Source: Hyalella azteca (taxonomy: Eukaryota; Arthropoda; Malacostraca; Amphipoda; Hyalellidae). From it: a DNA stretch of 64,000 nt. The DNA lies in assembly GCF_000764305.2 (NCBI RefSeq), contig NW_025943941.1, forward strand, positions 248,001-312,000, in the 5' to 3' direction. Positions 44,243-57,486 of this stretch are shown piece after piece (positions within the stretch are counted from its first letter, which is position 1; every line of letters begins with the position of its first letter). The position numbers and the translations under genes were made by a program. The notes under the pieces are model-generated. The model was not told where the DNA came from. It was given only the letters and a program-made list of their open reading frames with translations, and did not search any database.

Positions 44243-47200
44243 TATACTTTGTCCTTTGAGTCCAAATTATGTTACAAAGAAAATCCTAGTAATATCTTAT
44301 GGATATTTTCCATACTTTGTTCGTTTCTGTGGGTTGGAATCTCGGCACTACAAATACAGTATATAGGGGCTGTTAATAAGGATATCCAGGATTCTTATCG
44401 GGTCGGGAAATTGTCTAGACCTGAAATTTCATTCTTGGAGGGAAAACAGGATAATATGTGAGGAAAATGAAGAAAGGACTGATTCGAAAATTGAAATTTT
44501 CTTTTTGCTATTTGACAATTACAACTTCAATTTTGAAAACGCTTAATAGTTTGCTTCAATATTTTGAAACGAGAGAAAGATGAGAGTCTTTTCTTTTTTA
44601 TTAAATGTGAGTTTGATGGGGCTTTTACTTAATTTGAAACTATAATTTTCATGATTATTAACGATTTTTGGTATTACGGCATTGACAGGATTGGGTTTTC
44701 GAAATGGAAGGAATTATCAAGCTCGGACAACGCTGGGCTAAGCTGCTGGTCTAATATAGATTGTAAATTTTTTAGTCCTGCTGTTTAGAAATCACATCAA
44801 GCTCGATTTTTATCAGGAGTGCTCAAAATGCACATTGTTCTAATTAAATTATTGCGAAGGTATGCGGCATCTTCTAAAATAATTTCTATACAGTTATTTT
44901 ATAAATTTCGATGTTTGAATTTTGTGAGGAAATTTGGCAACATGGCAATATATTTCTGATTTTCCTATGTGATGAATTCCTTAACATAACTCAACATGTA
45001 CCGCAACTAGAATGTAAAATTACGCATACAAATAGTGATTAGAAACGAATTTTAAAACAATTTTTGAAGTAATAGATCTGAAACAAACAGGAAAAATGGA
45101 TTAATTCTATTCAATCATAGAATTTCTTCATAGAATTCAGATGGGATGAACAAAAAACTGAATAGTTAGCCTAAATAGGGTACAAATAATTACCGTAAAA
45201 AGGTACAAATAATTACCCTAAATAAGGTACAATTACGTTAACAAATGTGGTTCGAAATACTTACCTCTTCGTCCTAGGCAGCTCATTTATGAATTCAGCA
45301 TCAAATTCGTGCAGCCTCCACGACACCCGCCGACAGTTACTGCTACATTAATTCCAATGTTCGTTTCAAAATAAATTTGTTTTTATAGATTAAACGTCAT
45401 GAATTTTTTCATCAAAATTTCTGTAGTTAGTTTAAATTTAGATCCATGCATATTTGATTGGAATTTTAGCTAATTAAGTAGCTTTGAAATGTATTGATAT
45501 CAAATAAGGGAGATTTTCCTTAACTTGTGTCCTGCTCGAGCCAGTCATGGATCCACGTAGCGCAGCCACACAACCTACACTAACAACACCTCCGGCACCA
45601 CTGAGCCCTCACTGCCAGGGCTTGGGTTTATATCCACCGTAGTCCCTATTTCAGATGTCATACGAATATGTTCTCGTTTCTCATTTACTTTTTCAACTTC
45701 AATGAAAATGCTCATATATTAATAATAATTCTACTAGTAATAGTCTAAAATAATTTTATGATTTATGGTATTCATTTTTTCGCATGCATGCACGCCAGAG
45801 TTTAGAATGGTTAATGCAAGACGCTATCGTACGTTAGGCACCTTTTAATCTTCAGGTGCTCAGTTCTGCGGCACCTGTGGAGTCGAGGGTTCAATTTCTC
45901 CCTTAGAATTCATGGGTCGTTTTTTTGAGGGCAAATGAGAGTCGACGAACGTTCCCTCATTCATTCTGAATGCGGAGATCAATGGTGAATATTCAATTAT
46001 TTCGCCACGAAACATACGGGGGAAATAAAACTTTAAATTTTTAGAGCAAAACATTTTTGTACACTGTGGTAAATAAATTAAAACAGACATTAAATCTCCC
46101 GTAAGAATGTAAAAGAGGAAATAAATAAGGGGTTAAATACATATAAAAACGTGTTGTGTTATTCACAGATGTCCAGATTTATTTTGAAACATATACACAG
46201 ATTTTAACATATGTACTTGTATATTCCGACGCTTTCTAGTTTTCCGTTTAGAAAATTGATGGATTTTGGAGCGCTTTGGTAACGTTCAGAGATTCGAATA
46301 TGTTTTAAAATGCTTATAAAATTTTTAAAACATTTCGAAAAGACACGAGAACAAGAAAGACAGCGATTTTTCGACGCCACCAATATGCACAAATTTTCAA
46401 AAGTTTAATCGCTTATTAAGAACACTATAATCTTATTTGCTGATAGCGGTATCTCGTCTGAAATTCTCGACTAGGTTAGGCTAGCATTACTTGAGCTCAT
46501 ATTTCGGCCTTCATGCCTGCACCTCGATAGTTCGGCGACAACTTTTACCTTTAATTGGCCGCTTAAAATTTGGCAATAATTTGCAACGAGGTGAGCTTGT
46601 TACAAGGGTTAGTGCGTGCACCATGTCGTTAGGATAAGAATAACGCGCCATCGCTGCTTTTAACAATTTGTTCGGGCACTTGGCGCATCGTTATTGCGCT
46701 AATAACGACCAATTGAGCTCTGCAATGACCTCATGTCACGCTACACCTCAGCGGTCATCGACGAAACAAAGAGTTTGATTCTAATCACGGCTTTTGTCGA
46801 CCGAGTGACATTACTGGTTAAATAGCATGGTTAGTAATGGTGTTCCCGAAGGGAGGTTAACAAAATACGCAAGTATTGGTTGATTTTAAGCAGTGTGGGT
46901 TGGAGGTATCAAGAAGTGTGGAATATCGCCGAGTAATATGAGAGTGTCACCGTTGGCCGTGCACGCGAATTGAGACGTTCTACTTTACGAGGGCCACGAG
47001 TTCCACCATCTGATAAGCTGTGCACTGACCGCTTCAACTCTTCACAGATCTCATGAATTTACAGTTTAAATTACCATTGACTGTTATTTTTCATTTAAAT
47101 CATTGTTAATTATCATTGTTAGTTAATCATTGACATTGACTTATTTTTTGACTTTGTTATTAATATTGTTTAGTAGAAAATTCGGCACATGAGCTTTTAA

Positions 47201-48477
47201 GTTATGTTGCAGTTTGTGTACGGGCGAAAATAATTGTAGATAATTTTAGTTAATGTATGCTTCCGCCCGCTCATGCAGTAACGCATTGTGCAATTTAATG
47301 AATATATACGAGTATAGCAGTACTAAATCTAAGGTAAATTTATTTAATGAACTGTCAAGGGTTGATATGTTGTTTAAGTGGTTGATCAATTAACAAAAAA
47401 AACAAAATATGGGTTTAAGATTTCTATTTAAATTGAACTGAAAGTTTGTGTGAATGGAGCTTCCAATTCACATAATCATGAGAAATGAACAAATGTTTTC
47501 ACGGGTAAGTGAAGCAGAAATTCAAATTTGAGTTCTATACAAAGTTTAATTCAAGTACCCTAAATGATAGATGAAAATTCTACTCGTTTCCAATATCGAA
47601 ATTATATTGCAAAATGCAGTATAAATCATTCCACGTAGATGACATTATTATGTATCCACTGAACAATGTACTAATTATCCACGTCTATTATGTTCCTCAC
47701 TGCAACGTGTTTCTTCGGCACTAGCAGCTGCCGAACAGAACTTGCACCTGAAGGCCTTCAAGTGCCGGTCTTGGTGTTTAACTTTGTAGTCGCAATTAGC
47801 TGACGAAGTGTCAGGCGCTAAAAGATGTTCCTGCCAATTAAAGAGGCTCCCAAGTTATGCACGCAAAGAAGGCGTCGCGCCTGTCGCTACTCGGTCTCTG
47901 ATTGCGACATGGTTTTGGTTGCCATTGGCTGATACGCTGCTTCTAGGTTCTAGAGCATTTTTGTTCGAAAAACAATTCATTCCAAATGATTTAAATTGCA
48001 CGAACAATAGTCTTACTCGCGGTCTGACTCATTAGAACAGACGCGCATGATGATTCTTGCAAGCAAAATAATACGCGGAAATAAACAATTTAAATTCACA
48101 AATAATATACAATCGAAGTGGTTATGTCCGGAAATGGTCAGTGAGATTACGTGGCCACATGTGGCGTCAAATATATCATCAAGATTATCTCGTTGAAAAA
48201 TATTGATATTACATTAATATTTTAAAAACCCGCGTGCGATTCTTTCACCGTAATGTACTGAATGATGCATATGAACAGTTAAGAGTTTAAAAAATAATTG
48301 TTGTCTTCCATAAACCTCCGTCCGTTCAAGAAAATTATTCCTGCATCATAGCACGGAAATTTAGAGCAGATACCTCATCGTGTTGGCCTTCAGCTCTCAC
48401 GACGAGCAGCATTATTCAGCCCTGCGCTGTTTGCTTCAGGCGCGCTACGTCGCTGGTTAAGCGGGGTTCCGTTTTTC
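44243..48477. other. About 4.2 kb present between blocks A and B in copy 1 only
   Basis: In the second copy A' and B' are directly joined at about 53331. Here they are separated by about 4.2 kb with no recognisable transposon ends or proteins. It is either an insertion in copy 1 or a deletion in copy 2. A GC-richer patch with GCGCCATCG and TGCGCTAATAACGACC words lies at about 46540-46760. Confidence 0.6.
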
Positions 48478-49277
48478 TTGATGACAAACAACAGATGTAA
48501 AACTCCAACAATTTTTGAGGCAGAGGCGTGTAGAACTCCGACAGTTTATATGGTAAGGGCGTGTAAAACTCCGACAATTTTTGAGGTAAAGGCGTGTAAA
48601 ACTACAACAATTTTAAAGGTAAAGGCGTTTAGAAATCCAACAGTTTATGAAATTTATGGTAGAGGCGTGTAAAATTCCAACAGTTTTTAAGGTAAAGGCG
48701 TGTAGAAATCCAACAGTTTATAAAATTTGTGTTAAAGGCGTGTAAAACTCCAACAATTTTTAAGGTAAAGGCTTGTAGAACTCTAACAGTTTAGAAAATT
48801 TATGGTAGAGGCGTGTAAAACGCCTGCAGTACGTTGGGAACGGATATTCCACTGCTTTAAGACTTGCAGGCTGTCCAAATCGACTGAAAATTGAAGTGAC
48901 AATCGAAAAACAAAATATTTGAATGAGGCCCTGAAAACGAGGGTTAAAAACGAGTGTTATAGCCATAGAAAATTGACAATAACACATGTCTGTAATTTTA
49001 ATCTTAATGCTGATTAAATAATGTAAAAAACCGCAAATATTTCTTATGAATACATGTTGATTTTGAGAAATGTTGCGATAAGCGCAAAAAACTGTATAAG
49101 ACTTGAAAAAACTTGACGTTAAAAAATTACGTGTCTTCTAATCATGCAAACACAACTTGACCTGTGAACGTTAAAAAGGTTAACTGATTGATAACTCACG
49201 CCTTCTTCTCATTATTTCTCATCCGACAGAGATAACCGAAAATCAATCCTGGACGCGCTCCGATGTCTTCATAAAAT
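48478..49277. repeat. Duplicated block B (copy 1) with minisatellite
   Basis: Corresponds to block B' at 53332-54150. The first roughly 350 bp is a minisatellite of about 33-bp units with GGCGTGTAAAACTCCAACA and GTTTATAAGGTAA. The block ends at the single N (49278) at CGATGTCTTCATAAAAT, the same word found inside B' at about 54132. Confidence 0.9.
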
Positions 49278-49278
49278 N
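49278..49278. other. Single-N assembly join 1
   Basis: The left side matches B' up to about 54148 and the right side matches D' from about 55604. Relative to the second copy about 1.45 kb is missing here, so the N hides a gap. Confidence 0.85.
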
Positions 49279-51156
49279 CAATCAGCTACAACATTCGAGC
49301 CATCTTGCAGCCTCCATTTGAAAATGAAAAAATAATCATAAATAATCAAAAACATAAATGGTTGGGAGCGCATAGCCGCAGCCAATTATCCCAACCAACC
49401 AAGTTTCTCTTCGCATATCAATTAATTCCTATTTAACATAATCCATCTTTTTTTTTCTGTCCATTAACATCCATACCCTCGCGATCTGCCTGCTTTGCAA
49501 AGATAATTTGGACCTCAATTGTCTAGCGTGATTCCAGCTCAAATTATTTGAGGGAATCGAGGGCTTGTGTTTAATCTGCATTGAGCTCGAGGGGAGCTCA
49601 AGATCTGCATAATATCGCTCGCTTAAATACTGCGCTTCTGTATTCTGTGATTTGGCTTCTGCCCGTGAATTCGAGACGACGTTGTTGCCATGGCAACGAA
49701 GATGGAAAATCTCAACGTTTTTGATTACTTAACCTAAACTTATAAATGCATTTTCAAATGACGATACGAAACTATTGTTTCCTTTGGTTGCATGTGTAAC
49801 GATACATAAACTTGAGCAATTTTATGACACTGACCCTAGCGAACGTCATCAAAACATGGCATTGAAAGCATAGCATAGCATAGCGTTAGCTTTTTATTAA
49901 ATTAATCGCTTGTAAGCTAAGCCAACTCATTTGTGATGTTCACAGTAGCCTCTCCTATGTGGGCTTGAGACTCATATGACCTCTTGCAAATGTTGTGAAC
50001 GTATAGTGCTGATGTTGATTGCTGTGTAAGAAACACTGGATCCACTCTCTGCAGTCTCTGCACCTATAACTATACCCTTACCGAAAATGCAATTTTGAAA
50101 CGACTGAACTGACTCCTCTTAAAACTGGAGTACCTATGCATAAACGGCCAAAATGACATCTATGTTTTTAATATAGCGACTGCGCAGTTCGACCGGAAGT
50201 GAATGAATTCCTCGAGTTATGTGATATTCGGTGTTGAATCATTGTATTTATCAACTTGAAACACAAATTCTGACATAGTTGAACCAACATCTATAAAATT
50301 CATGCAGCTACTGCACATTTGAAGAGCGAATTAAATCCACGAGAAAGTGGTATTTGGTGTTGAATCATTTAAGTTTTAACCGGAAAAGCATGTAAATAAC
50401 GGCTGAGTGGAAACGTCTGAAGTTGATATTAAAATTTATTGATGCTAATTGCCATTTTAAAGCGAGTATTTATTCTTTATTCAAGGCTTAGGGTAATTCT
50501 CAAGTGGAATTTAGAAACATTATTCATTTTAATTCTATTTAAGAAACGGCTGAAATGACACTTGCAAAATTTGAACAGCAGTTTTGCCGTTTTAAAGTAA
50601 ATAAATTTCTAGGTTTGGGGGAGTTTTCAGGTTGAATTCAGAAATTAATTCATAGTTATATTTCAGAAACGGTTGAACTGAACTGACACTCAGTAAATTC
50701 GAACTGGTTTTTTGCCGATTTTAAGTGAAAAAATTTCTAGGCTTGAAGAATTTTCGAGTAGAATTTAAGTTGAACAAATTTCAGAAACGTTGAATATGAA
50801 AACACAAATTCTTTTTCAAGTTGAATTAGAAGAAGATGAACAGCATTTATAAGCTAAATTGAGGGTATTTTTTAACAAGGAGAAGCATTTTGTTGGGTTG
50901 GGTACAGTCTTTGATTAGGGTACGTTAGGTTAGATTAGTTGAGGTTCAGATTTGGGTAACCGTTTCTGAATAATTTTTAAGTAATAAATATAAAAACATT
51001 CATTTTATTAAAGTTAATTTTGTTAAAATGAAAAAATAATAGCATGATAACACGCGTGTTCGACGTCAGCTCAGTTCGACATGACACAGCCACGTTCAAG
51101 TCCCAGCAAACATGAGCAACTCTGAGAGGAAAGAAAAGCTCCCCTCAAAACCCTTA
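49279..51156. repeat. Duplicated block D (copy 1) interrupted by a 1.69-kb segment
   Basis: 49279-49336 and 51025-51156 match the two contiguous halves of D' (55604-55788). Between them lies 49337-51024, absent from D'. The 16-mer AAAATGAAAAAATAAT occurs on both sides here (49321-49336, 51025-51040) and once in D' (55647-55662). Confidence 0.88.
49337..51024. mobile_element. Extra 1.69-kb segment with 16-bp flanking direct repeat
   Basis: Flanked by a perfect 16-bp direct repeat whose single copy marks the empty site in D'. This is what a transposon insertion with target duplication would leave. It has no inverted ends and no recognisable protein. An AATAAA word lies near its right end (50984). 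Internally it has degenerate repeats of about 120 bp (about 50380-50800). A deletion between the short repeats in the other copy would look the same. Confidence 0.5.
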
Positions 51157-51157
51157 N
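51157..51157. other. Single-N assembly join 2
   Basis: The left side matches D' to about 55788 and the right side matches C' from about 57487, so about 1.7 kb is missing relative to the second copy. Confidence 0.85.
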
Positions 51158-51795
51158 TCACTGGCTATTATTATCAGCATTTATCTCGATTTATAATATA
51201 CACAGCCTAAGTTTAAACTAATTTATTTATATTTGTATTTATTATTTAATTTAATTTATAAAGTAATTTATTATAGCGGTCTTCACAATTTGTCCTTTCC
51301 TACACTCATATTAATGAGTTGGTTGTTGTTCAAATAGCGATGCACTTTCTATTCATTTTCTGAGACTTGCTTCCTGCAGGATTTTTCCCACGTTTTGGTA
51401 CGCGCCCTGATGCCCCATAAGAAGCTTGGCAATATTTTCCATGAGAAGAGCCCAAGTGTGACGCGATGTCGTCATGGAACATTGCAGCTGCGACAACATC
51501 CTTTATTTAGCCCTGCCCTGCTTGAGTTACGACTACTTTACCTCATATACGACTACCGTATCTCATATACGACTACCGTATCTCATATATGACTACCGTA
51601 TCTCACATATGACTACCATATCTCGTATATTACGATTACCTTATCTCTTATACGACTACCGTATCTCATATACGACTACCATATCCAATATATTTCGATT
51701 ACCATATATCATATATTACGACTACCATATCTCATATATCAAATTCGAGAACCATCATAATAACGAAGAACGAGGGTATCGCTGTATATGTTAAG
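51158..51795. repeat. Duplicated block C (copy 1) with 20-bp minisatellite
   Basis: The first roughly 360 bp is nearly identical to 57487-57850. It is followed by an array of CTCATATACGACTACCGTAT units (about 51525-51745). Open frames with a 7-residue repeat (RLPYLIY) are array artefacts. Confidence 0.92.
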
Positions 51796-52195
51796 TCACT
51801 CTAGGGGAAAATATTAAAAATGTTTGTTATGATACGGACTCAATTGGTATTATGTTTTAAATTTCAACTAATATTAGTCGAACTTTCTATTTCAACTACT
51901 ATTTTGTCTATAGAATCGTTATATGTTTTATAGGTTGCTCATATTAATACGGAAAGATTACACGATTTGAGCTACCAACCATGAAGAACGTCGATATTGT
52001 AGCCTAAAAAGTTTAGATTTAAATTTTATATTAATGAGTACTGACAATATGGTCAGTAGACAATATAGCCATGAGTAGACAATATAGCCAAAGGTTGTAA
52101 AGTTTAGATAATATCGTATTTTGGGTTGACATCCAAAATCCGCCTACCATTTTATGAATATAAGATAAGAAACTTTCCAAAGCGCCACCCCAAAT

Positions 52196-53330
52196 TAATA
52201 AGTGGAATTGAATTTTCATTTAAAAGTCGAGTGGAATTTTCAACTTGTCCAGTATAAATTCATCCCGTGCAACAAATCTGGTCGATTGGGTTATTATTTA
52301 TTGGGTTATTAATTATTAATTATAAACCTCGATTATCTATCAAACCTCGCGTTATTTTGGAATTAAGTAGTTCAAGTAGGACTGAGTCACGGTTGATTAA
52401 CTTCGAGTTATATTTGGATAGCTCCAAGTTACAGCTGAGTATTTCTGGATTCGTTTTGGGATTAGAGTTAAAGATGATTTAGTTTGGGTTACAGTTGAAT
52501 GATTCTCAATTATGGACGAATGGTTTCGAATTTTAGTCGACTTGCTTATACAGTAGTATAGCAACTTTGTTACAGTACTGTATAAGTTACAGTATAGCAA
52601 CTTTGCGTTGCAGTCGTTGGGCTTTCAAATTGAATACTATTTGTGATGCTGTCAAGCCTGTTATCGCTCTGGAAAAATATGCCTGACAGTCTTCCGTTAT
52701 CCAAATTAATTGATCCGAATATTTATTGCTGATTTGAACTTTTGTTAATGTAACTCTGAAAAATAGGACTCAAATAAAGCATAAGTGCGGATAACACAGG
52801 CGAGTGCTCTCGTACATACTCAGCAAATTTGTCTAAGAAAACAATGCCTAATAATCTGGAGCTTTTCCCTATGAGCGATCTTTTCAGACAACAGTCACTC
52901 CAACGTCATCGAATAGTTCAGAAATGCAGAACATGAACGAGAAAAATATTCATACTGAAACTGTTAATGACCTACGAGTCTCCATCATCAAACGAAATAA
53001 TTTATCCAGTAAACATTATTGAATATGAACTATAGAGGAACATAGGACTATGAAATCGGTTTCGATAGCTATATGTCAGAATGATAAATATTTTTGATTA
53101 GTTTACATTGCTCTAATTAGAACCGGATGAAGTAGATGCAGTAAATACAGCTGGCGACTTAAAGCGTCATTGACGATAGCAGGTTAATCCTGCGTGGCTC
53201 GAGAGTTTGTATAGACTATAAAACGTTTTGCACTTGGACACTATAATATATGGAGACAACGGTATCTAGGATACACAACTCGATGCATACTCAGCTCCCG
53301 ATGAACCTTAAAAACCAGAAGTCAAACAAA
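52196..53330. repeat. Duplicated block A' (copy 2)
   Basis: Second copy of 42830-44242, starting at ATAAGTGGAATTGAATTTTC and ending near CGATGAACCTTAAAAACCAG. It is shorter because of internal deletions. Confidence 0.88.
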
Positions 53331-54150
53331 ATTGATGGCAAACAACAAATGTAAAACTCCAACAATTTTTGAGGCAGAGGCGTGTAGAACTCCGACAGTT
53401 TATAAGGTAAGGGCGTGTAAAACTCCAACAATTTTTGAGGCAGAGGCGTGTAAAACTCCAAGAGTTTATAAGGTAAGGGTGTGTAAAAGTCCAACAGTTT
53501 TTAATGTAATGGCGTGTGAAGCTCCAACAGTTTTTTTAAGGTAAAGGCGTGTAGAACTCCAACAGTTTATAAGGTAAAGGCGTGTAATGCTGCAACAATT
53601 TTGGAGGCAGATGCGTGTAAACTCTAACATTTTTTGGAGCAAAAGCGTGTAAAGCTCCAACTGTTTTTGAGGTAAAGGCGTGTAAAACTCCTGCAACCAG
53701 GAGCAGATATTCCTCTCCCTTATGAGTTGCAGGCAGTCCAAAATCGACTGACAATTGAAAAACAACATATCTGAGGCCCTCAAAATGATTGGGTTACAGC
53801 CTTAGCGACTTACTACATTACAGCCATTGCGACACAGCCATTGCGACGATAACGCAGGTCTGCAATCTTAATCTTAATGCTGGTTAAAGAATGAAAAAAC
53901 TCAAATATTTCTAATGAATATATATTGATTCCAAGAAATTCTGCGATAAGCGCAAAAAACTTTATAAAACTTGAAAAAAAAACTTGACGTCCAAAAATTA
54001 CGTGTCTTCTGATCATGCAAACACAACTTGATCCGTGAACGTTAAAAAGGTTAACTGATTGATAACTCACACCTTCTTCTCATTATTTCTCATCCGACAG
54101 AGATAACCGAAAATCAATCCTGGACGCGCTCCGATGTCTTCATAAAATTT
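53331..54150. repeat. Duplicated block B' (copy 2) with minisatellite
   Basis: Second copy of 48478-49277. The minisatellite (about 53345-53695) has ten or so units with GGCGTGTAAAACTCCAACA and a purine-rich GAGGCAGA or AAGGTAAA spacer. Open frames on both strands are artefacts. Confidence 0.9.
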
Positions 54151-55603
54151 CCTATATCAGGATCGAGCATTTTACGCCGGCTCTATTTAATAGCAATCTC
54201 CGCTAACGAGTCAGGCGACAGATTTTTCGTTGATACGCAAAACTATGGCTTGTTTGCGACAGCTCATATTTTTTCTGGGCTCGTGAATGTCGGGAAAATG
54301 TTAAATTTTATTATCGCTTCTGCCAGGCATTTTCACCGTTCATTGAATGAATTTATACGCTAGTTATGTTGAATTTTTACTTGATGAAAGAACCGATTCG
54401 AGAATAATAAATTATTTAAAAGATTGTGATTACATGATAAAAACTAATAATTTATCTGCTAAAAATTATTTTGTAGTTTATTGTGCACATTAATTCAGAA
54501 TTTTCATGATTTTTCTAGCGAAACAAAAGCATATGCGGCTACCACCAAAAGTCTCAGTTCAAATCTTTGGACATAAAGTTTACTTGCTGCCATGCCTGTT
54601 AATGTGTATATAATAACCTTTGATTTGACTTTGACTCTTTAGCAGTCGTGACAACAATTTTGATTTTGACTTGACACGGATGAATTCGGTCATGAACGTT
54701 TGACGATTCGCCTCCTTATTTCCATTTTTGATACTATAATATTTGATAATGAGCTCTAATTTCAGTTTTTGGTCATCGTTTGCATATTGGTCTCTTCGCT
54801 CTAATATGCAACATGTCGCACTCAAAATAGAAATTATTTTTTATCGATCGCATAGAAAAGTTGTTAATTTTTTCAAAATTCTTAATGAACGTTGCGTCGG
54901 CATCATGGCTCTATTTATTTACAATAATTAACTCGTAAGCGCAAAACATTATATTAATTCCTTGCTAACAATTTTCATTTTTATTACCACTCGTTTGAAC
55001 CGACATGGCAAAAATACTATACTTTTCTATAAAAATACTATACTTTTCTATAAAATACTATATGTACTTAGCGACAAAAAAAGAAAGTTTTTCGTCGCAG
55101 AAACGAGCTCAGCTGGCGACTTTTATGCGTTGGCATCGCGTTGAGGTGAGGAATTTAAGGCAGATCGGGGATGAGATTTTAGGGTCGGGTTCAGAGTTAA
55201 GGGTCGGGTTCAGAGTTAAGGGTCGCCTTGAAGCCCGTAGTGGTCAAGGTGCGAGCCATCAGCTCCTTCTAACCTTCATCTCAGGTGACACAGCGTGTCC
55301 AAGTCATGGCAGAACTATGTGCGGCCAACCGTCGGCCGCCGCTAAGCCATGCAGCTTTCAGAATCGATTTTTTTTAAGGAGAGAGGGTTGGATTAAACCT
55401 CATATGAAATAATTTGCCGGTGGCCGACTCTAAGCCTGCTTTCAGAATCAAATTTTTTTAAAGAGGCGAGGGTTGATCGAATTACACCTCACATGAAAAA
55501 AATTTTTGATGGCCGTCGCTAAGCCTGCTTTCAGACTCGATTTCTTGGAGGTCAGGGGGTTGAATGACACCTCATATAAAATAATTTGCCAATATATACG
55601 CGG
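54151..55603. other. Segment present only in copy 2, with short tandem repeats
   Basis: Corresponds to the sequence missing at join 1. It is mostly AT-rich. A tandem pair GGTCGGGTTCAGAGTTAAG is at about 55180-55215. Three copies of a roughly 85-bp unit with GCTAAGCCTGCTTTCAGA lie at about 55330-55590. No gene is seen. Confidence 0.55.
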
Positions 55604-55788
55604 TCAATCAGCTACAACATTCGAGCCATCTTGCAGCCTCCATTTGAAAATGAAAAAATAATAGCATGATAACACGCGTGTTCGACGTCAGCTCAGTTCG
55701 ACATGACACAGCCACGTTCAAGTCCCAGCAAACATGAGCAACTCTGAGAGGAAAGAAAAGCTCCCCTCAAAACCCTTATCCTAGCCAG
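55604..55788. repeat. Duplicated block D' (copy 2, uninterrupted)
   Basis: Contiguous version of block D, with a single AAAATGAAAAAATAAT at 55647-55662. Confidence 0.88.
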
Positions 55789-56930
55789 GATCATAACAAG
55801 GTTGCTGCTTGTTCCCAAGCACAGAACAACAAATGCTTATCCAGCAAAATAAAACAGCTTGCACCAGTCCGTAAACTTTACTTCGTAATATAGGCTTCCT
55901 ATGCATAAGCTGTTATATAACATGCTACGTTCTTTACGTTAAGAAAATTCTCACGCGAACAAACTTTTTATGCATGTTGTTTTCTGTGTAAATTGAGGAA
56001 TGATAATTAATGTTGCTGCTGTAACATGTTTACTCTCTCTAGTCCGCTGTACCACACAAAATACTTTCTACATAACCGTTAACAAACATTACTTATGAAA
56101 AAGACGAAATTTAACAACGAAATAGCTGAAATTGAATTTAAAATTAAATTTTTGTCATAAATGCAAAATTTAGTTAATTTTTTTTAATTCTTCGCACAAC
56201 CATCACATTCATTGCTTGTAACGCCTTCTTAACTTCAATCGCGCGTTCACTCAAAAAATTAAAGAGGTCATATTTCCCAAATTGAGACACTTTAGCACTG
56301 AAATGACCTTTTGTCTGGGATCTGAGAGGAAAGAAAAGCTCCCCTCAAAACCCTTATCCTAGCCAGGATCATAACAAGGTTGCTGCTTGTTCCCAAGCAC
56401 AGAACAACAAATGCTCATCCAGCAAAATAAAACAGCTTGCGCCAGTCCGTAAACTTTACTTCGTAACAGGCTTCCCATTTATAAACTGCTAAATAACATT
56501 TAACGTACTTTGCATTGAGAAAATGCTCACGCGAACTAATTTTTTTATGTATGTTATTTTCAGCTGGAAGCAAGGAATTATAATTAAATAAATCTAGCTC
56601 CCAAATGATGTATATTACAGTAAGTGTCTCTGCATTAACATGTTTACTCTCTAGTCCGCTTTAGTCTAGTCTAGTCGCTCTAGTCCATCCAAAAATACTT
56701 TCTTCATAACCGTGAAAATTAATTATGAAATAGATGAAATTCAACAATAAGATTAGTGAAATACAATCTATAGTTAAATTCATGTATTAAATGCAAAATT
56801 TATTTACTTATGTATCACGTTTATTGATTGCAACGCCTGCTTAACGTGCGTTCGCTCAAAAAATTGAAACGGTCATATTTCCCAAATGGTAGCATTTTAG
56901 CACTTTGATTTGACTTTTTTCAGGGTCAGG
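55744..56930. repeat. Direct tandem duplication of a roughly 578-bp unit
   Basis: Copy 1 is 55744-56321, copy 2 about 56322-56930, both starting CTGAGAGGAAAGAAAAGC. The first 150 bp is almost identical; later parts diverge but keep order (ACATGTTTACTCTCT, CATAACCGT, GGTCATATTTCCCAAAT). Confidence 0.9.
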
Positions 56931-57486
56931 AAGACCTACAAATGACAAAAAGTACACTGGTAATTGGACAAAGTCTCACTCACTTTTCTGAGTGTACATG
57001 TCGCTTGTCCAGCGTATCTCTATTATGAATAATAAAAGATACTTTTAATCCTGTAAAATACACAGAGCTTTATCTCGTCTCAAAATTATGGGCGTGTTAT
57101 AGGTGGCCTCCTATTGATCATGCAGCATCCGTCTATAAGCTATCCCGGATTATCGAAAGGTTTAACAGGGTTCTTGTATACATTCTGTGTATATACTGTA
57201 TAGTATGCGCGTGTGTATGTTTTATTGAGGCAATTCAAGCGCGATGTATGAGACATAACTCTCGCAGTGATGGCCGTAGATGTAGATGCGCTGGAGCGGA
57301 CCTCCGATCTACTTTGATCTACAGAGTAGATAGGCCGAATGGACACAAGCCTTGTACATCTAAAAACTGCGACTTTTGCTTCTCATATTTTTACGGCTTA
57401 AGTTTGCTTTTTCTTTGGTTGATATTTCCATAGCTTAAAATATTAGGTTTAAGTATGATGTAAACTTTGAATTAAGTTTCATGTGA

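Noticed and set aside
51474..51794. RLPYLIYDY-type repeat protein, also at 57731-58466
   Set aside because: Translation of the 20-bp ACGACTACC array; the second version crosses the N at 58136.
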